Source: Huiozyma naganishii CBS 8797
Taxonomy: Eukaryota; Ascomycota; Saccharomycetes; Saccharomycetales; Saccharomycetaceae
Assembly (NCBI RefSeq): GCF_000348985.1
Contig: NC_035933.1
Location: 62,001 to 126,000 of the forward strand
DNA length: 64,000 nucleotides
Direction: 5' to 3'
Part shown: positions 26,730 to 36,449 of the stretch, in pieces
Numbering within the stretch: the stretch's first letter is position 1
Layout: every line of letters starts with the position of its first letter
Notes under the pieces: model-generated
The model's database searches: none
What the model was told of the DNA's origin: nothing
What the model saw: the letters and a program-made list of their open reading frames with translations, nothing else
Made by a program: the position numbers and the translations under genes

Positions 26730-27339
26730 GTTTATTTGTATGGGGTGATTGGCTGTGTGTATCTAGTGTCGGAACTCGGGACTATCTCTACCTCTATGCC
26801 TGAACACCGCAAAACTATAAACTTCCAATAACAGGCGTTAAAGCTGTTCGTGATAAATTGACTTGAAATTTCAACTTTTCGGTTTTTGCGTCGTTGCTGG
26901 GGGGCCGTGGAAAAAGGCTAGGCAGAGGGCCCGGGCAGAGACCTGTCCGGCTGGGCTCGCGCCCCGCCCAGCGCTCTGCCCAGCGCCCCGCCTCGCTCTG
27001 CCCGGAACCTCCCGCGCACCCGCGAAAAACAAGTGACAAACTACCCAATCGGGTATTTTGTGACTGCTTTTCAGCCCTTGCACCACCGCTATAACACCGT
27101 TTACACCCCAACACCACGCCAAAATGGACTGGAAAATTGAATAAATTTTACGGTTTTTTGTTCTGTCCCAAAAAGGAAAGACGCAGCTTTTCTGAGTTTT
27201 TGCTGAAATTTCACTGCAATAAACCTCGAATTTGTGACACAGTGAGTGTGTATTGGCTCGTGCAGTTGCTGTTGGAAAGCGGTCCCCTGTCTCGTGTATC
27301 CAGTACATTCACAGCCCTAGACACATATCCTCACGCACA
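26730..27339. promoter_or_regulatory. Shared RPS15/RPP2A promoter with a GC-rich island
   Basis: A 610-bp divergent promoter of two ribosomal protein genes. About 26895-27015 is unusually GC-rich, with repeated CAGCGC and CTGCCC words. I find no clear Rap1 match; the closest is ACACCCCAACACC near 27101. An exact TGTGACTG (reverse complement CAGTCACA) at 27059-27066 matches the HomolD box known from ribosomal-protein promoters of fission yeast and other ascomycetes; this could be chance. AT-rich stretches flank the island on both sides, next to each gene. Confidence 0.55.
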
Positions 27340-27663
27340 ATGAAGTACCTAGCTGCCTACCTACTGTTGAACGCCGCCGGCAACACTGCCGATGCCGAGA
27401 ACGTCAAGAAGGTCTTGACCTCTGTCGGTGTTGAGATCGAGGACAAGAAAGTCAGCGCTTTGATCGCTGCCGTCGAGGGTAAGGCCGTCGCCGACTTGAT
27501 CACCGAGGGTACCGAGAAGTTGTCCGCCGTCCCAGCCGCTGGCCCAGCCACCGGCGCTGCCGCTGCCTCTGGCGCCGCTGCCGGTGAGGCCGCCGCTGAG
27601 GAGGCCGCTGCTGAAGAGGAGGAAGAGTCTGACGCGGACATGGGTTTCGGTCTATTCGATTAA
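27340..27663 (+). CDS. RPP2A: 60S acidic ribosomal stalk protein P2-alpha
   Basis: Part of the ribosomal stalk that recruits elongation-factor GTPases. It is 107 aa (yeast 106), starting at MKYLAAYLLLNAAGN. The N-terminal dimerisation helices cover residues 1-65. An Ala/Gly-rich hinge follows at about 66-90, then an acidic stretch and the universal C-terminal tail ending in DMGFGLFD. Ser and Asp around EEEEESDADMG is the usual casein kinase II site. Codon bias is strong. It follows the order NOP12-RPS15-RPP2A. Confidence 0.98.
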   Translation: MKYLAAYLLLNAAGNTADAENVKKVLTSVGVEIEDKKVSALIAAVEGKAVADLITEGTEKLSAVPAAGPATGAAAASGAAAGEAAAEEAAAEEEEESDADMGFGLFD

Positions 27664-27973
27664 GAAGCTCAGCCCCACTACCAGCATTTTCACCCTTTCC
27701 AATTGATGATGGAGGGACGCAGAGAGCGTTCTCATACACTAGTTTCCTATCCTATCGATATATATAAGCAGTACGTACACCTGCAGTAATAATACAATCA
27801 ACAACAGTAAGCAAGTAGCGTCCCGTGACACATCCAGGGTCACTCGCGTGTGGCGCTAGTGACATACGTGTCCAGATCTAAAGAGGCTTATATAAGGAAA
27901 ATAGCGATGACTTGCAACTTATCCATTTATCTCTACTATTTTTGGCTGTTGGGTACAACGGCACAGACTCAGA
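27664..27973. other. 310-bp interval between RPP2A and SIL1
   Basis: RPP2A 3' region and SIL1 promoter, both genes on the plus strand. It holds the UPRE-2-like site listed separately. Otherwise I see only AT-rich patches, including a TATATATAA near 27760. No gene. Confidence 0.5.
27865..27872 (+). promoter_or_regulatory. Possible unfolded-protein-response element (UPRE-2 core) upstream of SIL1
   Basis: TACGTGTC lies 109 bp upstream of the SIL1 ATG. TACGTG is the UPRE-2 core bound by Hac1 with Gcn4, and SIL1 is induced by ER stress in S. cerevisiae. A six-base core is common by chance, so this is a plausible candidate only. Confidence 0.35.
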
Positions 27974-29161
27974 ATGAGACTGCCGCTGCTGTTGCAACTG
28001 CTGCCCGTTTTCACGAGAGCCGTGAGGGCTCAGGGAGAGCTGAACGGATTGATACTCGCCGAGCAGAACGATAACACGAAGGACGAGCTCAACGAGGATG
28101 GGACTGTTCGTGTACCAGCAGACTTGGAGATCAGGGGCTCGCTCGTGTGTTCCAAAGACACAAACGACTGCTACCCTCGCGAGTTCGAGCCACAGGCCGT
28201 CTGGCAGCCCGTTAAGAGACTCCAGATGCTCCCCGCTGGACTGGATATCCGGATGAACCTCGAAACCGGGTTGAAGGAGGCGAAGTGGAGGGAATCAGAG
28301 CCACAAGAGGCGCCAGAACCACAGGAGTACGAACTGACGGGAGAGTTCAAAGAGATCACGGCCTCGTTGATATCCGAGGACTACACCGCTGCGGAACGTC
28401 AACTGCAAGAAGTGCTCGATCTAGCGCACGACTACAAGATCGGGTACAAGATCGTGGCCCACGACTTCGCACTGCTTAGAAACGTCTCCCTCGACTTAAT
28501 GTACCCCGACTCGCTTAGGGAGGCCGCTGCTTCCTGCATTCTCAGCAGTGTGAGGAATAACCCACCTGCGCGGGAACACATCCTTGAGTTCTTCCCGGAG
28601 TTCACAGACGACACATTCGAAGCCATCGCTGGGCTGTCCCCCAAGCAGACCGTCCTGATGAAGAGGTACTTGTCTACTCTGGAGGAGTTACTCCCACAAC
28701 ATCACGACTTCACGGGGGCCCAGATGAGTATCCTGGACAAAGCCGTGTCACAGATGGACGACATCCATACGAACATCCGCGTGTTACAATTGGCCTCCAA
28801 GTACTTGGACCACATAGATAAGAACTCTGTGATCTCGCAGAAGGAGTTGCAAGGATGGACGGACCGTCTCGTGGCGCTGATCGGTAACGACCGGGTGGAC
28901 GAGTTACACGTCAGACGGTTCTTCGACTCGCTGTACAACATGAAGAGACATTTCCCACACGACTTACACATCGGCCCCGGTTTCCAGAGCTGGCTGCTAG
29001 AACAGGCCGGTAAGAGGTCTGCGAATCTGAAAAGCGACCTACACCAGAGGGACTTGGAGCAGGACGAGTTCGACCAGAAACTCGTGGACAGCAGGTTCTC
29101 CGTCTTCGGCAACAAGTTGGCTAAGCGGATTAAAGCGGACGAGTACAGAGACGAACTGTGA
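27974..29161 (+). CDS. SIL1: ER-lumenal nucleotide exchange factor for Kar2/BiP
   Basis: Sil1 (Sls1) releases ADP from the ER Hsp70 Kar2, supporting translocation and folding. It is 395 aa (yeast 421). The N terminus MRLPLLLQLLPVFTRAVRA is a signal peptide with cleavage likely near residue 19. The chain ends in RDEL, an ER-retrieval signal. The middle contains the family blocks VCSKDTNDCYPREFEP (two cysteines at about 56 and 62) and EFKEITASLISEDY near 121-134, followed by an armadillo-like helical array (ASCILSSVRNNPPAREHILEFFPEF). The block SIL1-OPI10-MSE1-SMC5 is YOL031C-YOL034W in the same internal order but inverted relative to RPP2A. It converges on OPI10 with 72 bp between. Confidence 0.94.
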   Translation: MRLPLLLQLLPVFTRAVRAQGELNGLILAEQNDNTKDELNEDGTVRVPADLEIRGSLVCSKDTNDCYPREFEPQAVWQPVKRLQMLPAGLDIRMNLETGLKEAKWRESEPQEAPEPQEYELTGEFKEITASLISEDYTAAERQLQEVLDLAHDYKIGYKIVAHDFALLRNVSLDLMYPDSLREAAASCILSSVRNNPPAREHILEFFPEFTDDTFEAIAGLSPKQTVLMKRYLSTLEELLPQHHDFTGAQMSILDKAVSQMDDIHTNIRVLQLASKYLDHIDKNSVISQKELQGWTDRLVALIGNDRVDELHVRRFFDSLYNMKRHFPHDLHIGPGFQSWLLEQAGKRSANLKSDLHQRDLEQDEFDQKLVDSRFSVFGNKLAKRIKADEYRDEL

Positions 29162-29233
29162 ATGGCGCAGATATGTATATGCACTTAGGTGTCACTATAT
29201 AACGTACGTACAGGTTTTTGTGAGTCCTTCTTC

Positions 29234-29968
29234 TCAGTCATTAGTCACCTCATCGAGAAACCCCGCGTCGTTTGAGAGCCTGCTCCTGAATTTATCCCAC
29301 CACGCATCAAACACTTTTATCGGGACGTTCCCCTGCGGATCAAGAAACCCTGCGAGGTAATTATACGCGTGTTGCACGATCTTCCCCGCGAGTTCCTGCG
29401 TTAGCGATGGGTACAATCTCGCCAGTTGACCAGCAGTGGCTACATTTCTTGCACGGGGCGCTACGACGAGCGAAGACGACGACGAGGGCGGTACAGACCC
29501 GCCCGCGAGTTTCTCTGCGGCGAGTTGCGCCTTCCACTGTTCGAGTCTGGCAAGCCCCTCTGCACGCGGTTCAATCGATATACCGATGATCAGTTGCGAG
29601 ATGTTGCTTCCCCCCGTGGGGGGTAACGTCGTACCGTCGACGTCCTCATCCATATCAATTTCCCCGAGACCATCTGTGACCGCCTCTGGGCTGGCCCCAC
29701 CGCGGGAGAGCCGCACTTTGAACATGGCACTAGGTTTCTCCAGGGACAAGTACCCAAACAGTTTGAAGTCCTCCTCGGGTCCCAGTTTGAAGTACACTGT
29801 AGCGACAAAATCCACAGGGAACGTCACATTGGGCAGAATGAACAGGCTGATGTGCGAGTACGTCTTGGGTTTCGTCGAGGATAAAACAAGGGTATGGCGC
29901 AGCCCGTTCGTGTCGGGCACTTCCTCGGACAATTGCAGCGGATTCCCGGAAGCAATAGCAGCAAACAT
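29234..29968 (-). CDS. OPI10: Hikeshi-family protein Opi10
   Basis: Homologue of Hikeshi, the Hsp70 nuclear-import carrier; the yeast mutant over-excretes inositol. It is 244 aa from the ATG at 29968 (MFAAIASGNPLQLSEEVPD), matching the yeast N terminus (246 aa). Further conserved blocks are KPKTYSHISLFILPNVTFP, ATVYFKLGPEEDFKLFGYLS, and the C-terminal YPSLTQELAGKIVQHAYNYL with FDAWWDKFRSRL. A variable acidic and Gly/Ser-rich insert lies at about 105-170. A few non-ATG codons extend the frame upstream and are not used. It is head-to-tail with MSE1, 179 bp downstream of the MSE1 stop. Confidence 0.97.
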   Translation of the reverse strand: MFAAIASGNPLQLSEEVPDTNGLRHTLVLSSTKPKTYSHISLFILPNVTFPVDFVATVYFKLGPEEDFKLFGYLSLEKPSAMFKVRLSRGGASPEAVTDGLGEIDMDEDVDGTTLPPTGGSNISQLIIGISIEPRAEGLARLEQWKAQLAAEKLAGGSVPPSSSSSLVVAPRARNVATAGQLARLYPSLTQELAGKIVQHAYNYLAGFLDPQGNVPIKVFDAWWDKFRSRLSNDAGFLDEVTND

Positions 29969-30147
29969 CAATCTCAATCAACGGGCAGCAATGACAGTGT
30001 CTTGGACAGACGTCCAGCAACACTCCAAGAGCAACCAGAACAGCACATCTTTCGAGGTCTCGTGGTGGGGAAAGGACCCTCTTCCCGTTCGCTTATATAA
30101 ACGATTTTTACTTTAACTCGAAAGTTCTCGAAGACGCTGGTAAGAGA

Positions 30148-31701
30148 TCAGTAGCTGTTCTTGACGACTGCGGCCGCCTCTTGTAGCCTTGCGGCGGTCT
30201 CGTTGGGCCCGAGGATACTCACTAGGACTGGGATCTTAGCGCCAGGCAGCGACCCGGCGAGCGCGAATCGTAGGGTTTCGAAAACGGTCCTTTTCTTGAC
30301 TGTGAAACGCTGCGATGCGTCTGAGACTGCTTCCCCAAGGGACATCTCGTTGCCCCGCAGTGCCTCTTGTAGATAGTGTAGTAGTTGTGTGGTGACTTCC
30401 CGGTTGCTGTTATCTGCTAGGAACTTTCCTGCTGTCTCCGAAGTATATACAGGTTTCTCGAAGAAGTAGTGGAAGGTGTCGCAAAACTCATCGATCGAGT
30501 TGAGTGCCGTGCCGCATTCCCTAATGATCCTTTTGACTTTGGTTCTGTCACTGGATCTGAATCTGTCAGCGACGGCCTTGTTGGTCCGGTCGACGAGCGG
30601 TTCCAATTCGATGTCGTTCTTGAGCCTCTCCTGTAGGAAGTGCTTGTTGAAGAACCAGAGCTTCTTGCTGTCCACTTTGACGTTCCCTCTGGTCAAGTGG
30701 TTCATGTTAAACAGTCTGACGAGTTGGTCCAAGGTGAAACATTCGTGGGTCTTGTTCGCAAGTTCTCTTGGCGGGGACCACCCGAGCAACGCGACGAAGT
30801 TGAGCAGCGCCTCTGGGAGAATGCCGCTTTGCTTCAATTGGTACACGGCGGCGTCCCCCCTGCGCTTGCTGAGCTTCTTGTCGTCGTCCACGTTCGTCAG
30901 CAGAGGGATGTGGACGTACTGCGGCGCGGACCATCCAAATGCCTTGTACATGGCGATGTGTTTCGGTGTCGAGGGCAGCCACTCCTCGCCTCGGATAACG
31001 TGCGTGACTCCCATAAGATGGTCGTCAACAACGTTTGCCAGGTGGTACGTGGGGAACCTGTCCGACTTGAGCAGTACAGGGTCGTCGAACCCGTGGCGGT
31101 CCCGCCGCGGCTGGATCCGCACGGACCCGTGCAGAAGGTCATCGACCGCATCGTAGACCTCGGGAGCTTTGAACCGGATAACATAGGGAGTGCCCTGAAA
31201 CGCATTGACCTCTTGATCACTCAGGTGCGTGCAATGGCGGTCGTACCCTTCCTCGCGCAGGTTGTTGAGCCGCTCCTTGGAGCAGAAGCACTTGTAAGCG
31301 AACCCACCTTTGACCAGTTGCTCCGCGTACCGAGTGTAGAGTCCCTCGCGGGCCCGGTCGCTCTGTCTATACATGGGCCCATCCCACTTGATGTGGCACC
31401 AGTCCAGAGTGTCCAATATGTTCTGCTCTGCCTCCGCATGGTACCGCTTGCGGTCAGTGTCCTCCAACCGCAGGATGAACTTCCCACCAGTGTTCTTGGC
31501 CAGCAGGTAGTTGTACAGCGCAGTCCTCAAAGACCCAAGATGCAGCAGCCCGGTCGGCGAGGGCGCAAACCTCGTCACCACGGGTGCAACAGGGTGTATA
31601 TCCACCCTTAGCTGGCTCGAAACGAGTGTGGGTCTTGCAGCAGCCGTATAGCGCCTGATATGGGGCCGCAGGGACCACACGAAACCTCCGAGCTGCAACA
31701 T
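30148..31701 (-). CDS. MSE1: Mitochondrial glutamyl-tRNA synthetase
   Basis: Charges mitochondrial tRNA-Glu, and in yeast also tRNA-Gln as the first step of transamidation. It is 517 aa (yeast 536). The first 40 residues are basic and hydroxylated, as for a mitochondrial targeting peptide. The class I synthetase signatures are visible: RFAPSPTGLLHLGSLRTALYNYL (HIGH motif as HLGS) at about 44, DTDRKRY near 81, and the KMSKS equivalent KKLSKRRGD at about 272. The C-terminal part is the helical anticodon-binding region. It lies between OPI10 and SMC5 as in YOL032W-YOL034W. Confidence 0.96.
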   Translation of the reverse strand: MLQLGGFVWSLRPHIRRYTAAARPTLVSSQLRVDIHPVAPVVTRFAPSPTGLLHLGSLRTALYNYLLAKNTGGKFILRLEDTDRKRYHAEAEQNILDTLDWCHIKWDGPMYRQSDRAREGLYTRYAEQLVKGGFAYKCFCSKERLNNLREEGYDRHCTHLSDQEVNAFQGTPYVIRFKAPEVYDAVDDLLHGSVRIQPRRDRHGFDDPVLLKSDRFPTYHLANVVDDHLMGVTHVIRGEEWLPSTPKHIAMYKAFGWSAPQYVHIPLLTNVDDDKKLSKRRGDAAVYQLKQSGILPEALLNFVALLGWSPPRELANKTHECFTLDQLVRLFNMNHLTRGNVKVDSKKLWFFNKHFLQERLKNDIELEPLVDRTNKAVADRFRSSDRTKVKRIIRECGTALNSIDEFCDTFHYFFEKPVYTSETAGKFLADNSNREVTTQLLHYLQEALRGNEMSLGEAVSDASQRFTVKKRTVFETLRFALAGSLPGAKIPVLVSILGPNETAARLQEAAAVVKNSY

Positions 31702-31927
31702 CCGATAGCATTGGGTACAGGGGCACTCGCGATAGCACCAGTGAGAAGTGGCTGACTGCTGGGGCGAGCACTTGAAGTAGCTGTTACTCTCTCTCCCAAT
31801 AAGCTATTGAACAATTGACCCAAAAACGGTCTGTGACCAGGACGACCTTCCAGTGGGAGGTGTCAATTGGTCCCCAGCGGTGCTCGTTGAGCCGGATTGT
31901 ATACAAGGGTTTTGCATGTGTCTATCT

Positions 31928-34900
31928 CTACATTACATACTTGGTAGTCTCGCCGAAATGGACCATCTCCGGGTCCTTCAGCGAGTCCGGGACCCAGGGA
32001 CCCGCCATGACGCAGTGAATTCTCATCTTCTCGTGGTAGTACAGGTCTGTGAGCAGCTTCGGCGTGATCAGGAAGTACTGCGAAGTGTTGTCCGCGCACG
32101 CACTCTGCACCATGGCTTTGTGAACGATCCGCTCGTTCCGTTGGTCCATACCTTGGTTGATCTCGTCGACTACCCTGAAGGGTGCGGAGGTAAACTCTTG
32201 CAATGCAATGATGTAGAGCACTGTGGAAACGGCCCGCTCACCACCGGACTGCGTGTGTGAGTCCAGTCTCTTCAAGGGAGCGTTGTCCCTGAACTTGACC
32301 ATGATCTTCATCTCCCACTCTTGGTACAGGTGCGGTTTGCTCAGCTGGATGGCCCCCGCGGACCCGACGTTCGTGAACAGGTTAGTGAACCTCTCCGAGA
32401 TCTTCTCGACGATGGTGTCCAGTCTCGGTTCGAGTTCCGCCTGCATCGTGGACATTGACGCCGTAGCTGCATCTAGTTTGCGGACCATTGCAGGCAGTCT
32501 GGCCTTGACGTCTGCGAGTTTGCGCTCGACCTCCTGTAGGATCGCAATGGATGACTCGTCGTGGTTGATCATGCGGATCTCGGACTCAAGTCTCTCCACT
32601 TGCTCTCCAATGTACTCCGTGTTGAAGTCCCCCTGGGACTCGTACTTCTCCGCCAACTCGTTCAACTGATCCTTGAGTGCGTCGTCGTACCCCTTGATCT
32701 GTTCGACCCAGAGTTTGTATTCCGCCGTGTTCCGCATGGTTTCGATCTGGTCCCGCTTCTCTCTGTACTCTCTGGTGAGCGTAGTCTCTTGCTCGTTAAA
32801 CGCGCCGATGACCTCGCTGAGCGCGGCCTGTCTGTTCCTGACTTCGAAAAAACCGATGTCCGCCTCAAGCGACTGCGTCTGTGCAGCTTGCAGTTTCGTG
32901 TTCAGGCGGACCATCTGGCGGATCTTGCCCGTTTGGTCTACCAAGTTCTGAGCGATCTGCGCCTCCAGTTGTGCGATCTTTGGCGTGACATCCGTCCTAC
33001 TGTCATGCCGTTTCTGCTCGAGCTTCCTCTTTGTCGCCGCGAGTTTCTCACCAAGGGACGAGTAGTGCGACCTGAGACGGTTGAATTCGGAAAGCTTGTT
33101 GCCGATGCGTTGGCCCTCTCGTTTCAGTTCCTGCTCTCTGTGTTGCAGTTTGGACTTCCTGGCGGAGATCTCGTCCAGTTGCTCACGTTTCTCCTTGATC
33201 TGTCCCTCGAATCTCTGGACTGTGCTCGTTAGCTCTCTCCTCTGCTGTTCCGTGAGCACAGATTGCTGGTACAGGTTTGTGGACCCGATCTCAACCTCCG
33301 TGCTGAATGTTTGGCGAGAGTAGAGCGACGTGTTGACCGTGACAAGGTTTCTCCCAGAGATGAACTTCTTAAACAGAGCGGGTCTGCCTTCGCGAGGTTC
33401 CGTCAGCGCCTTCAATTGTTCCACGGTGAGTTCTCTGCGGGAGACCGGGATCGCGTGGATGTTACTTTGCTGGCAAAGCATTTCGATCACTTGCGGGTCC
33501 CCGCGGACGAAGTCAATGAGGTACCCTTCGAACCCGTACCTGTGGAGTTCCTCGCTGGCCACTGGTTGTTTCCTTTGGTACCCCTGTCTAAGTTCTCTGA
33601 GGTTGACTTTGAACCTGCTTAGTAGGGACTCGCTATGTTGAGCGTATGCTGCCGAGTTACCGATAGTCAGTGCTCTGCTTGTGTTTGCGTCGACGCACCT
33701 GTTGAGATACGACGCTAGTAGGGGGTCCTGTGCCTGGACTGCGAGGATGGGAGGTTCTACGACATCGTTCGCGAACGTATCTGCGTGTGCTCTAAGGTAG
33801 AGTACAGCTCTCTTGAGTTCCTCGTACTCACGTTGGTCCCTGCCCCCATTGTGGCCCGTTTCGAGGACACTGATACGGTCCTTCCCCAAAAGGCGTTTCT
33901 TCGTGTCGTGGAGTTCACGATGCAGTCGGTCGTGTTCGCGAGCGACGGTCCTGGCCTCGTTGGCGACAAGTTCCGCAACTGCATCCGCGGCTCGTTGCTG
34001 TTCTTCAAACAACTGCGCCTTCTGTGCTGTCAACTCGTCTACCGCTGGTTGTGGCGGGATCTTCTCCTTCGCGACCACAAGCTCCGCCTGCTGTTGTTCG
34101 GCTGCCGTTTCTAGTTCTGTGATCTCTGCTGCGATGGTGTGTGTCCTGTTGCGGTACACTGCCACTTGCGTTCCCGTATCGCGAGTGTTATCCCTAAGCA
34201 GTGCGAGTTGTACAGCGAGTTCCTGTAGTGCGATCCTTGCACGAGTGAGGGACTCCTTCGCGGCAGCCCTATCCTCTTGCGTTGACCCGCTCGCGAGGGA
34301 TTCCAACAGTTGTTGGAATGGCTTCTTGTCGTTGAGGAGCGCTTGTAGTTGTCTCTTTGCGACCTGGTACTCTGTCTTGTACCTTGTCAGGCTGGCCTTG
34401 TGCTCTTTGATCTGCGCGTAGGGGAGCAACTGGTTATGTGTCATGATTTGTTTGCGAGTGTTCTCGTACGTTCTGAGTGCGGACACTGCCCCCTCCGAGT
34501 CTTGTCTGCTGCGAGGTGAGGTTCTCGAGGTTTCCCTTTCAAGTTGGACCTCTTTGTCCAGTGAGATGTGTTCTCGTTGGAGTTGTGCGAGTTGAGTCCA
34601 GCAGTCCAGCAGTTGTCTGTCACATGCGCGGACCGTCTCTAGAAGCAGTTTATCCGGTCTGAGTCTTGCGAATTCTTGGACCCGCTCTTGGGAGAGGAAC
34701 TGGCAGAGGTTATCGAGTTGTATGTTGTGCTGCGTGGCGACCAGTTGCCGTACACGTTGCTCTGAGGTCTCCACGCCGTCGACGTAGTAAAGCGAGGCCT
34801 TCTTGTGGTTCCGTGTCAGGACACGGGACACTTTGAGTGTTGTTCCCGGGTCTTCCCCCGCGAGCCAGACGTCTATCCGTGCGGAGTCCGCGCCGTTCTT

Positions 34901-35254
34901 AATGAATGAGTCGCTGCGCTTCATACGGCCGAGGTACTCTGTGCGCCCTGCGAGTCCCAGACACAGGGCACATACGAGTGTGGACTTCCCTGACCCGTTG
35001 GGGCCGACGACCATGTTGAGTGAGGGAGAGAACTCGAACTCCGCGAGCGAGTACGTGACGAAGTTGTGCAGCCGGAGGCGTACGACGTTCCCGGGGGCGA
35101 ACCCAGCGACCCGGGGAACCGCAGGTTCCCTCCGGTCGTTGTCGTCTGCAACTTCGGCGCCTTCACCAACCCTCCTGTCCTTCACGCGACGCCGCTGCCC
35201 ATCAGCATCACCCCCATCGGACACCCTAGCCCTCTTCCCCACCGTCTCGTGCAT
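31928..35254 (-). CDS. SMC5: SMC5 subunit of the Smc5/6 complex
   Basis: Structural-maintenance ATPase of the Smc5/6 complex, which acts in recombination repair and replication-fork processing in the nucleus. The first ATG in frame is 35254, giving 1108 aa (yeast 1093). After a charged N terminus of about 70 residues the head domain begins, with Walker A GPNGSGKST at about 100. Long coiled coils at about 240-500 and 680-960 surround a hinge at about 510-670. The C-terminal head has the signature SGGERAVSTVLYIIALQE and a Walker B of the SMC5 type (FRVVDEINQGMDQRNER). G+C is high for a yeast gene. It diverges from the acetyltransferase gene with 209 bp between starts. Confidence 0.97.
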   Translation of the reverse strand: MHETVGKRARVSDGGDADGQRRRVKDRRVGEGAEVADDNDRREPAVPRVAGFAPGNVVRLRLHNFVTYSLAEFEFSPSLNMVVGPNGSGKSTLVCALCLGLAGRTEYLGRMKRSDSFIKNGADSARIDVWLAGEDPGTTLKVSRVLTRNHKKASLYYVDGVETSEQRVRQLVATQHNIQLDNLCQFLSQERVQEFARLRPDKLLLETVRACDRQLLDCWTQLAQLQREHISLDKEVQLERETSRTSPRSRQDSEGAVSALRTYENTRKQIMTHNQLLPYAQIKEHKASLTRYKTEYQVAKRQLQALLNDKKPFQQLLESLASGSTQEDRAAAKESLTRARIALQELAVQLALLRDNTRDTGTQVAVYRNRTHTIAAEITELETAAEQQQAELVVAKEKIPPQPAVDELTAQKAQLFEEQQRAADAVAELVANEARTVAREHDRLHRELHDTKKRLLGKDRISVLETGHNGGRDQREYEELKRAVLYLRAHADTFANDVVEPPILAVQAQDPLLASYLNRCVDANTSRALTIGNSAAYAQHSESLLSRFKVNLRELRQGYQRKQPVASEELHRYGFEGYLIDFVRGDPQVIEMLCQQSNIHAIPVSRRELTVEQLKALTEPREGRPALFKKFISGRNLVTVNTSLYSRQTFSTEVEIGSTNLYQQSVLTEQQRRELTSTVQRFEGQIKEKREQLDEISARKSKLQHREQELKREGQRIGNKLSEFNRLRSHYSSLGEKLAATKRKLEQKRHDSRTDVTPKIAQLEAQIAQNLVDQTGKIRQMVRLNTKLQAAQTQSLEADIGFFEVRNRQAALSEVIGAFNEQETTLTREYREKRDQIETMRNTAEYKLWVEQIKGYDDALKDQLNELAEKYESQGDFNTEYIGEQVERLESEIRMINHDESSIAILQEVERKLADVKARLPAMVRKLDAATASMSTMQAELEPRLDTIVEKISERFTNLFTNVGSAGAIQLSKPHLYQEWEMKIMVKFRDNAPLKRLDSHTQSGGERAVSTVLYIIALQEFTSAPFRVVDEINQGMDQRNERIVHKAMVQSACADNTSQYFLITPKLLTDLYYHEKMRIHCVMAGPWVPDSLKDPEMVHFGETTKYVM

Positions 35255-35463
35255 CTGTGGTGTCGTTACCGTCTTGTGGCCGTCCCAGAGGTCTCCTCCT
35301 CGTCTTCGAGTGTCTTGAAGTGTTATCTGCGCAGCGCATAGCGTTGCCAATTCGGGATCCGCAGCGATAAGAGACGCTGGCGGTGCGAGGTATAAGAGCT
35401 GGTGCTGTGGTGCTCGGTGAGTGCTGCTGGGATGGGTTTGGTCTGGGATGCAGTGGGGCAACG

Positions 35464-36189
35464 ATGTTGCCCTCTCCTAAACACGAGAGCGCGAGGCTTG
35501 AGACTGGGACGAAGAACGTGGGGAAGACTGCTGGGCCACAGGGCGGTGTACCCCTTTCGCTGACGGACGACGTCGACAGGGCCTCCGAGACTCTCTATGC
35601 TGCGTTCGCTGACCAACCTGCGAACGATTACATGATGCGGAAGCTGTTTGGGATCCCACTGGACGAACGGTTCTCTGCCGCGAGGATTAACGGTGCTCAA
35701 CACTACATGAACGCGTGGTACCATGACCACGGTGCCGAAGTGGTCGAAGCGAACGATTTCAATGCTGTGGCGATCTTCACTGTCCCCGGCCACCACGCAA
35801 CACCCCCACGCAGCGGGGACCCGACTTTCGACTCCGTGTTCTACGACCAGCTGGACGCAGCGAAGCGGGAAGCGATACGTGGCACGAACGGGTACTACTA
35901 CCTGTACGTAGTTGGGCGGGACCCTCGGGACACGCGGACACGCGGGTCTGTCCGTGCGATCTTCGACGCATACAAGGACCGTGCGGACTGCGAGGGGTGT
36001 GCTATTGTACTGGAGGCGATCAACGAGAGGGCGAGACGCGTGTATGAGTACTTTGGGTTTAGGACGTGTTTGACGTTCCAGTTTGGCCAGGGCGAGGTGA
36101 ACAGCGCTGGGGAGTTGGATGCGCAGGGGGAAGGGTTTACGGCGTATCTCATGGTATACCTACCAGAGCAGCGCACCAGCACTAAGTAA
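35464..36189 (+). CDS. GNAT-type acetyltransferase, substrate unknown
   Basis: A 241-aa protein from the first ATG in frame (MLPSPKHESARLETG). It looks like a GNAT fold. The N-terminal part, SLTDDVDRASETLYAAFADQPANDYMMRKLFG at about 40-72, is the alpha1-alpha2 region seen in fungal GNATs of the YIR042C kind. NGYYYLYVVGRDPRDTRTRGSVRAIFDAYKDRADCEG at about 144-180 holds the central strand and the acetyl-CoA pyrophosphate loop (here RTRGSV, a loose match to Q/RxxGxG/A). NERARRVYEYFGFRTCLTFQ near 191-210 is the usual last helix and strand. It sits where the YOL034W block meets the YOR014W block. S. cerevisiae has no such gene there. It shares its promoter with SMC5. Confidence 0.75.
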   Translation: MLPSPKHESARLETGTKNVGKTAGPQGGVPLSLTDDVDRASETLYAAFADQPANDYMMRKLFGIPLDERFSAARINGAQHYMNAWYHDHGAEVVEANDFNAVAIFTVPGHHATPPRSGDPTFDSVFYDQLDAAKREAIRGTNGYYYLYVVGRDPRDTRTRGSVRAIFDAYKDRADCEGCAIVLEAINERARRVYEYFGFRTCLTFQFGQGEVNSAGELDAQGEGFTAYLMVYLPEQRTSTK

Positions 36190-36449
36190 CGCAATAGCAC
36201 GGAGTACCCACCACTATATAGATCTACGTACAAGAACAGGAAGAATACGATAAGAACAACGATAAGAACAAGAGAACAAGAAGAAGAGAATATCAACAAC
36301 GCAAGAAGAAGACGTTCTCGAAGCTCGCAGCAGCCGCCGACCGCAACGTTTCGATTCGTTTCAAATTTTGGAATTGAACACAAGACGAGACAAGTCGCAG
36401 CACCAGCAGCGACCAACAACAGCAAGAACAGCAAGAGCAGCGCGGACAG

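Noticed and set aside
26871..27308. 145-codon frame inside the RPS15/RPP2A promoter
   Set aside because: Composition follows the GC island; it overlaps the expected transcription starts of both ribosomal genes.
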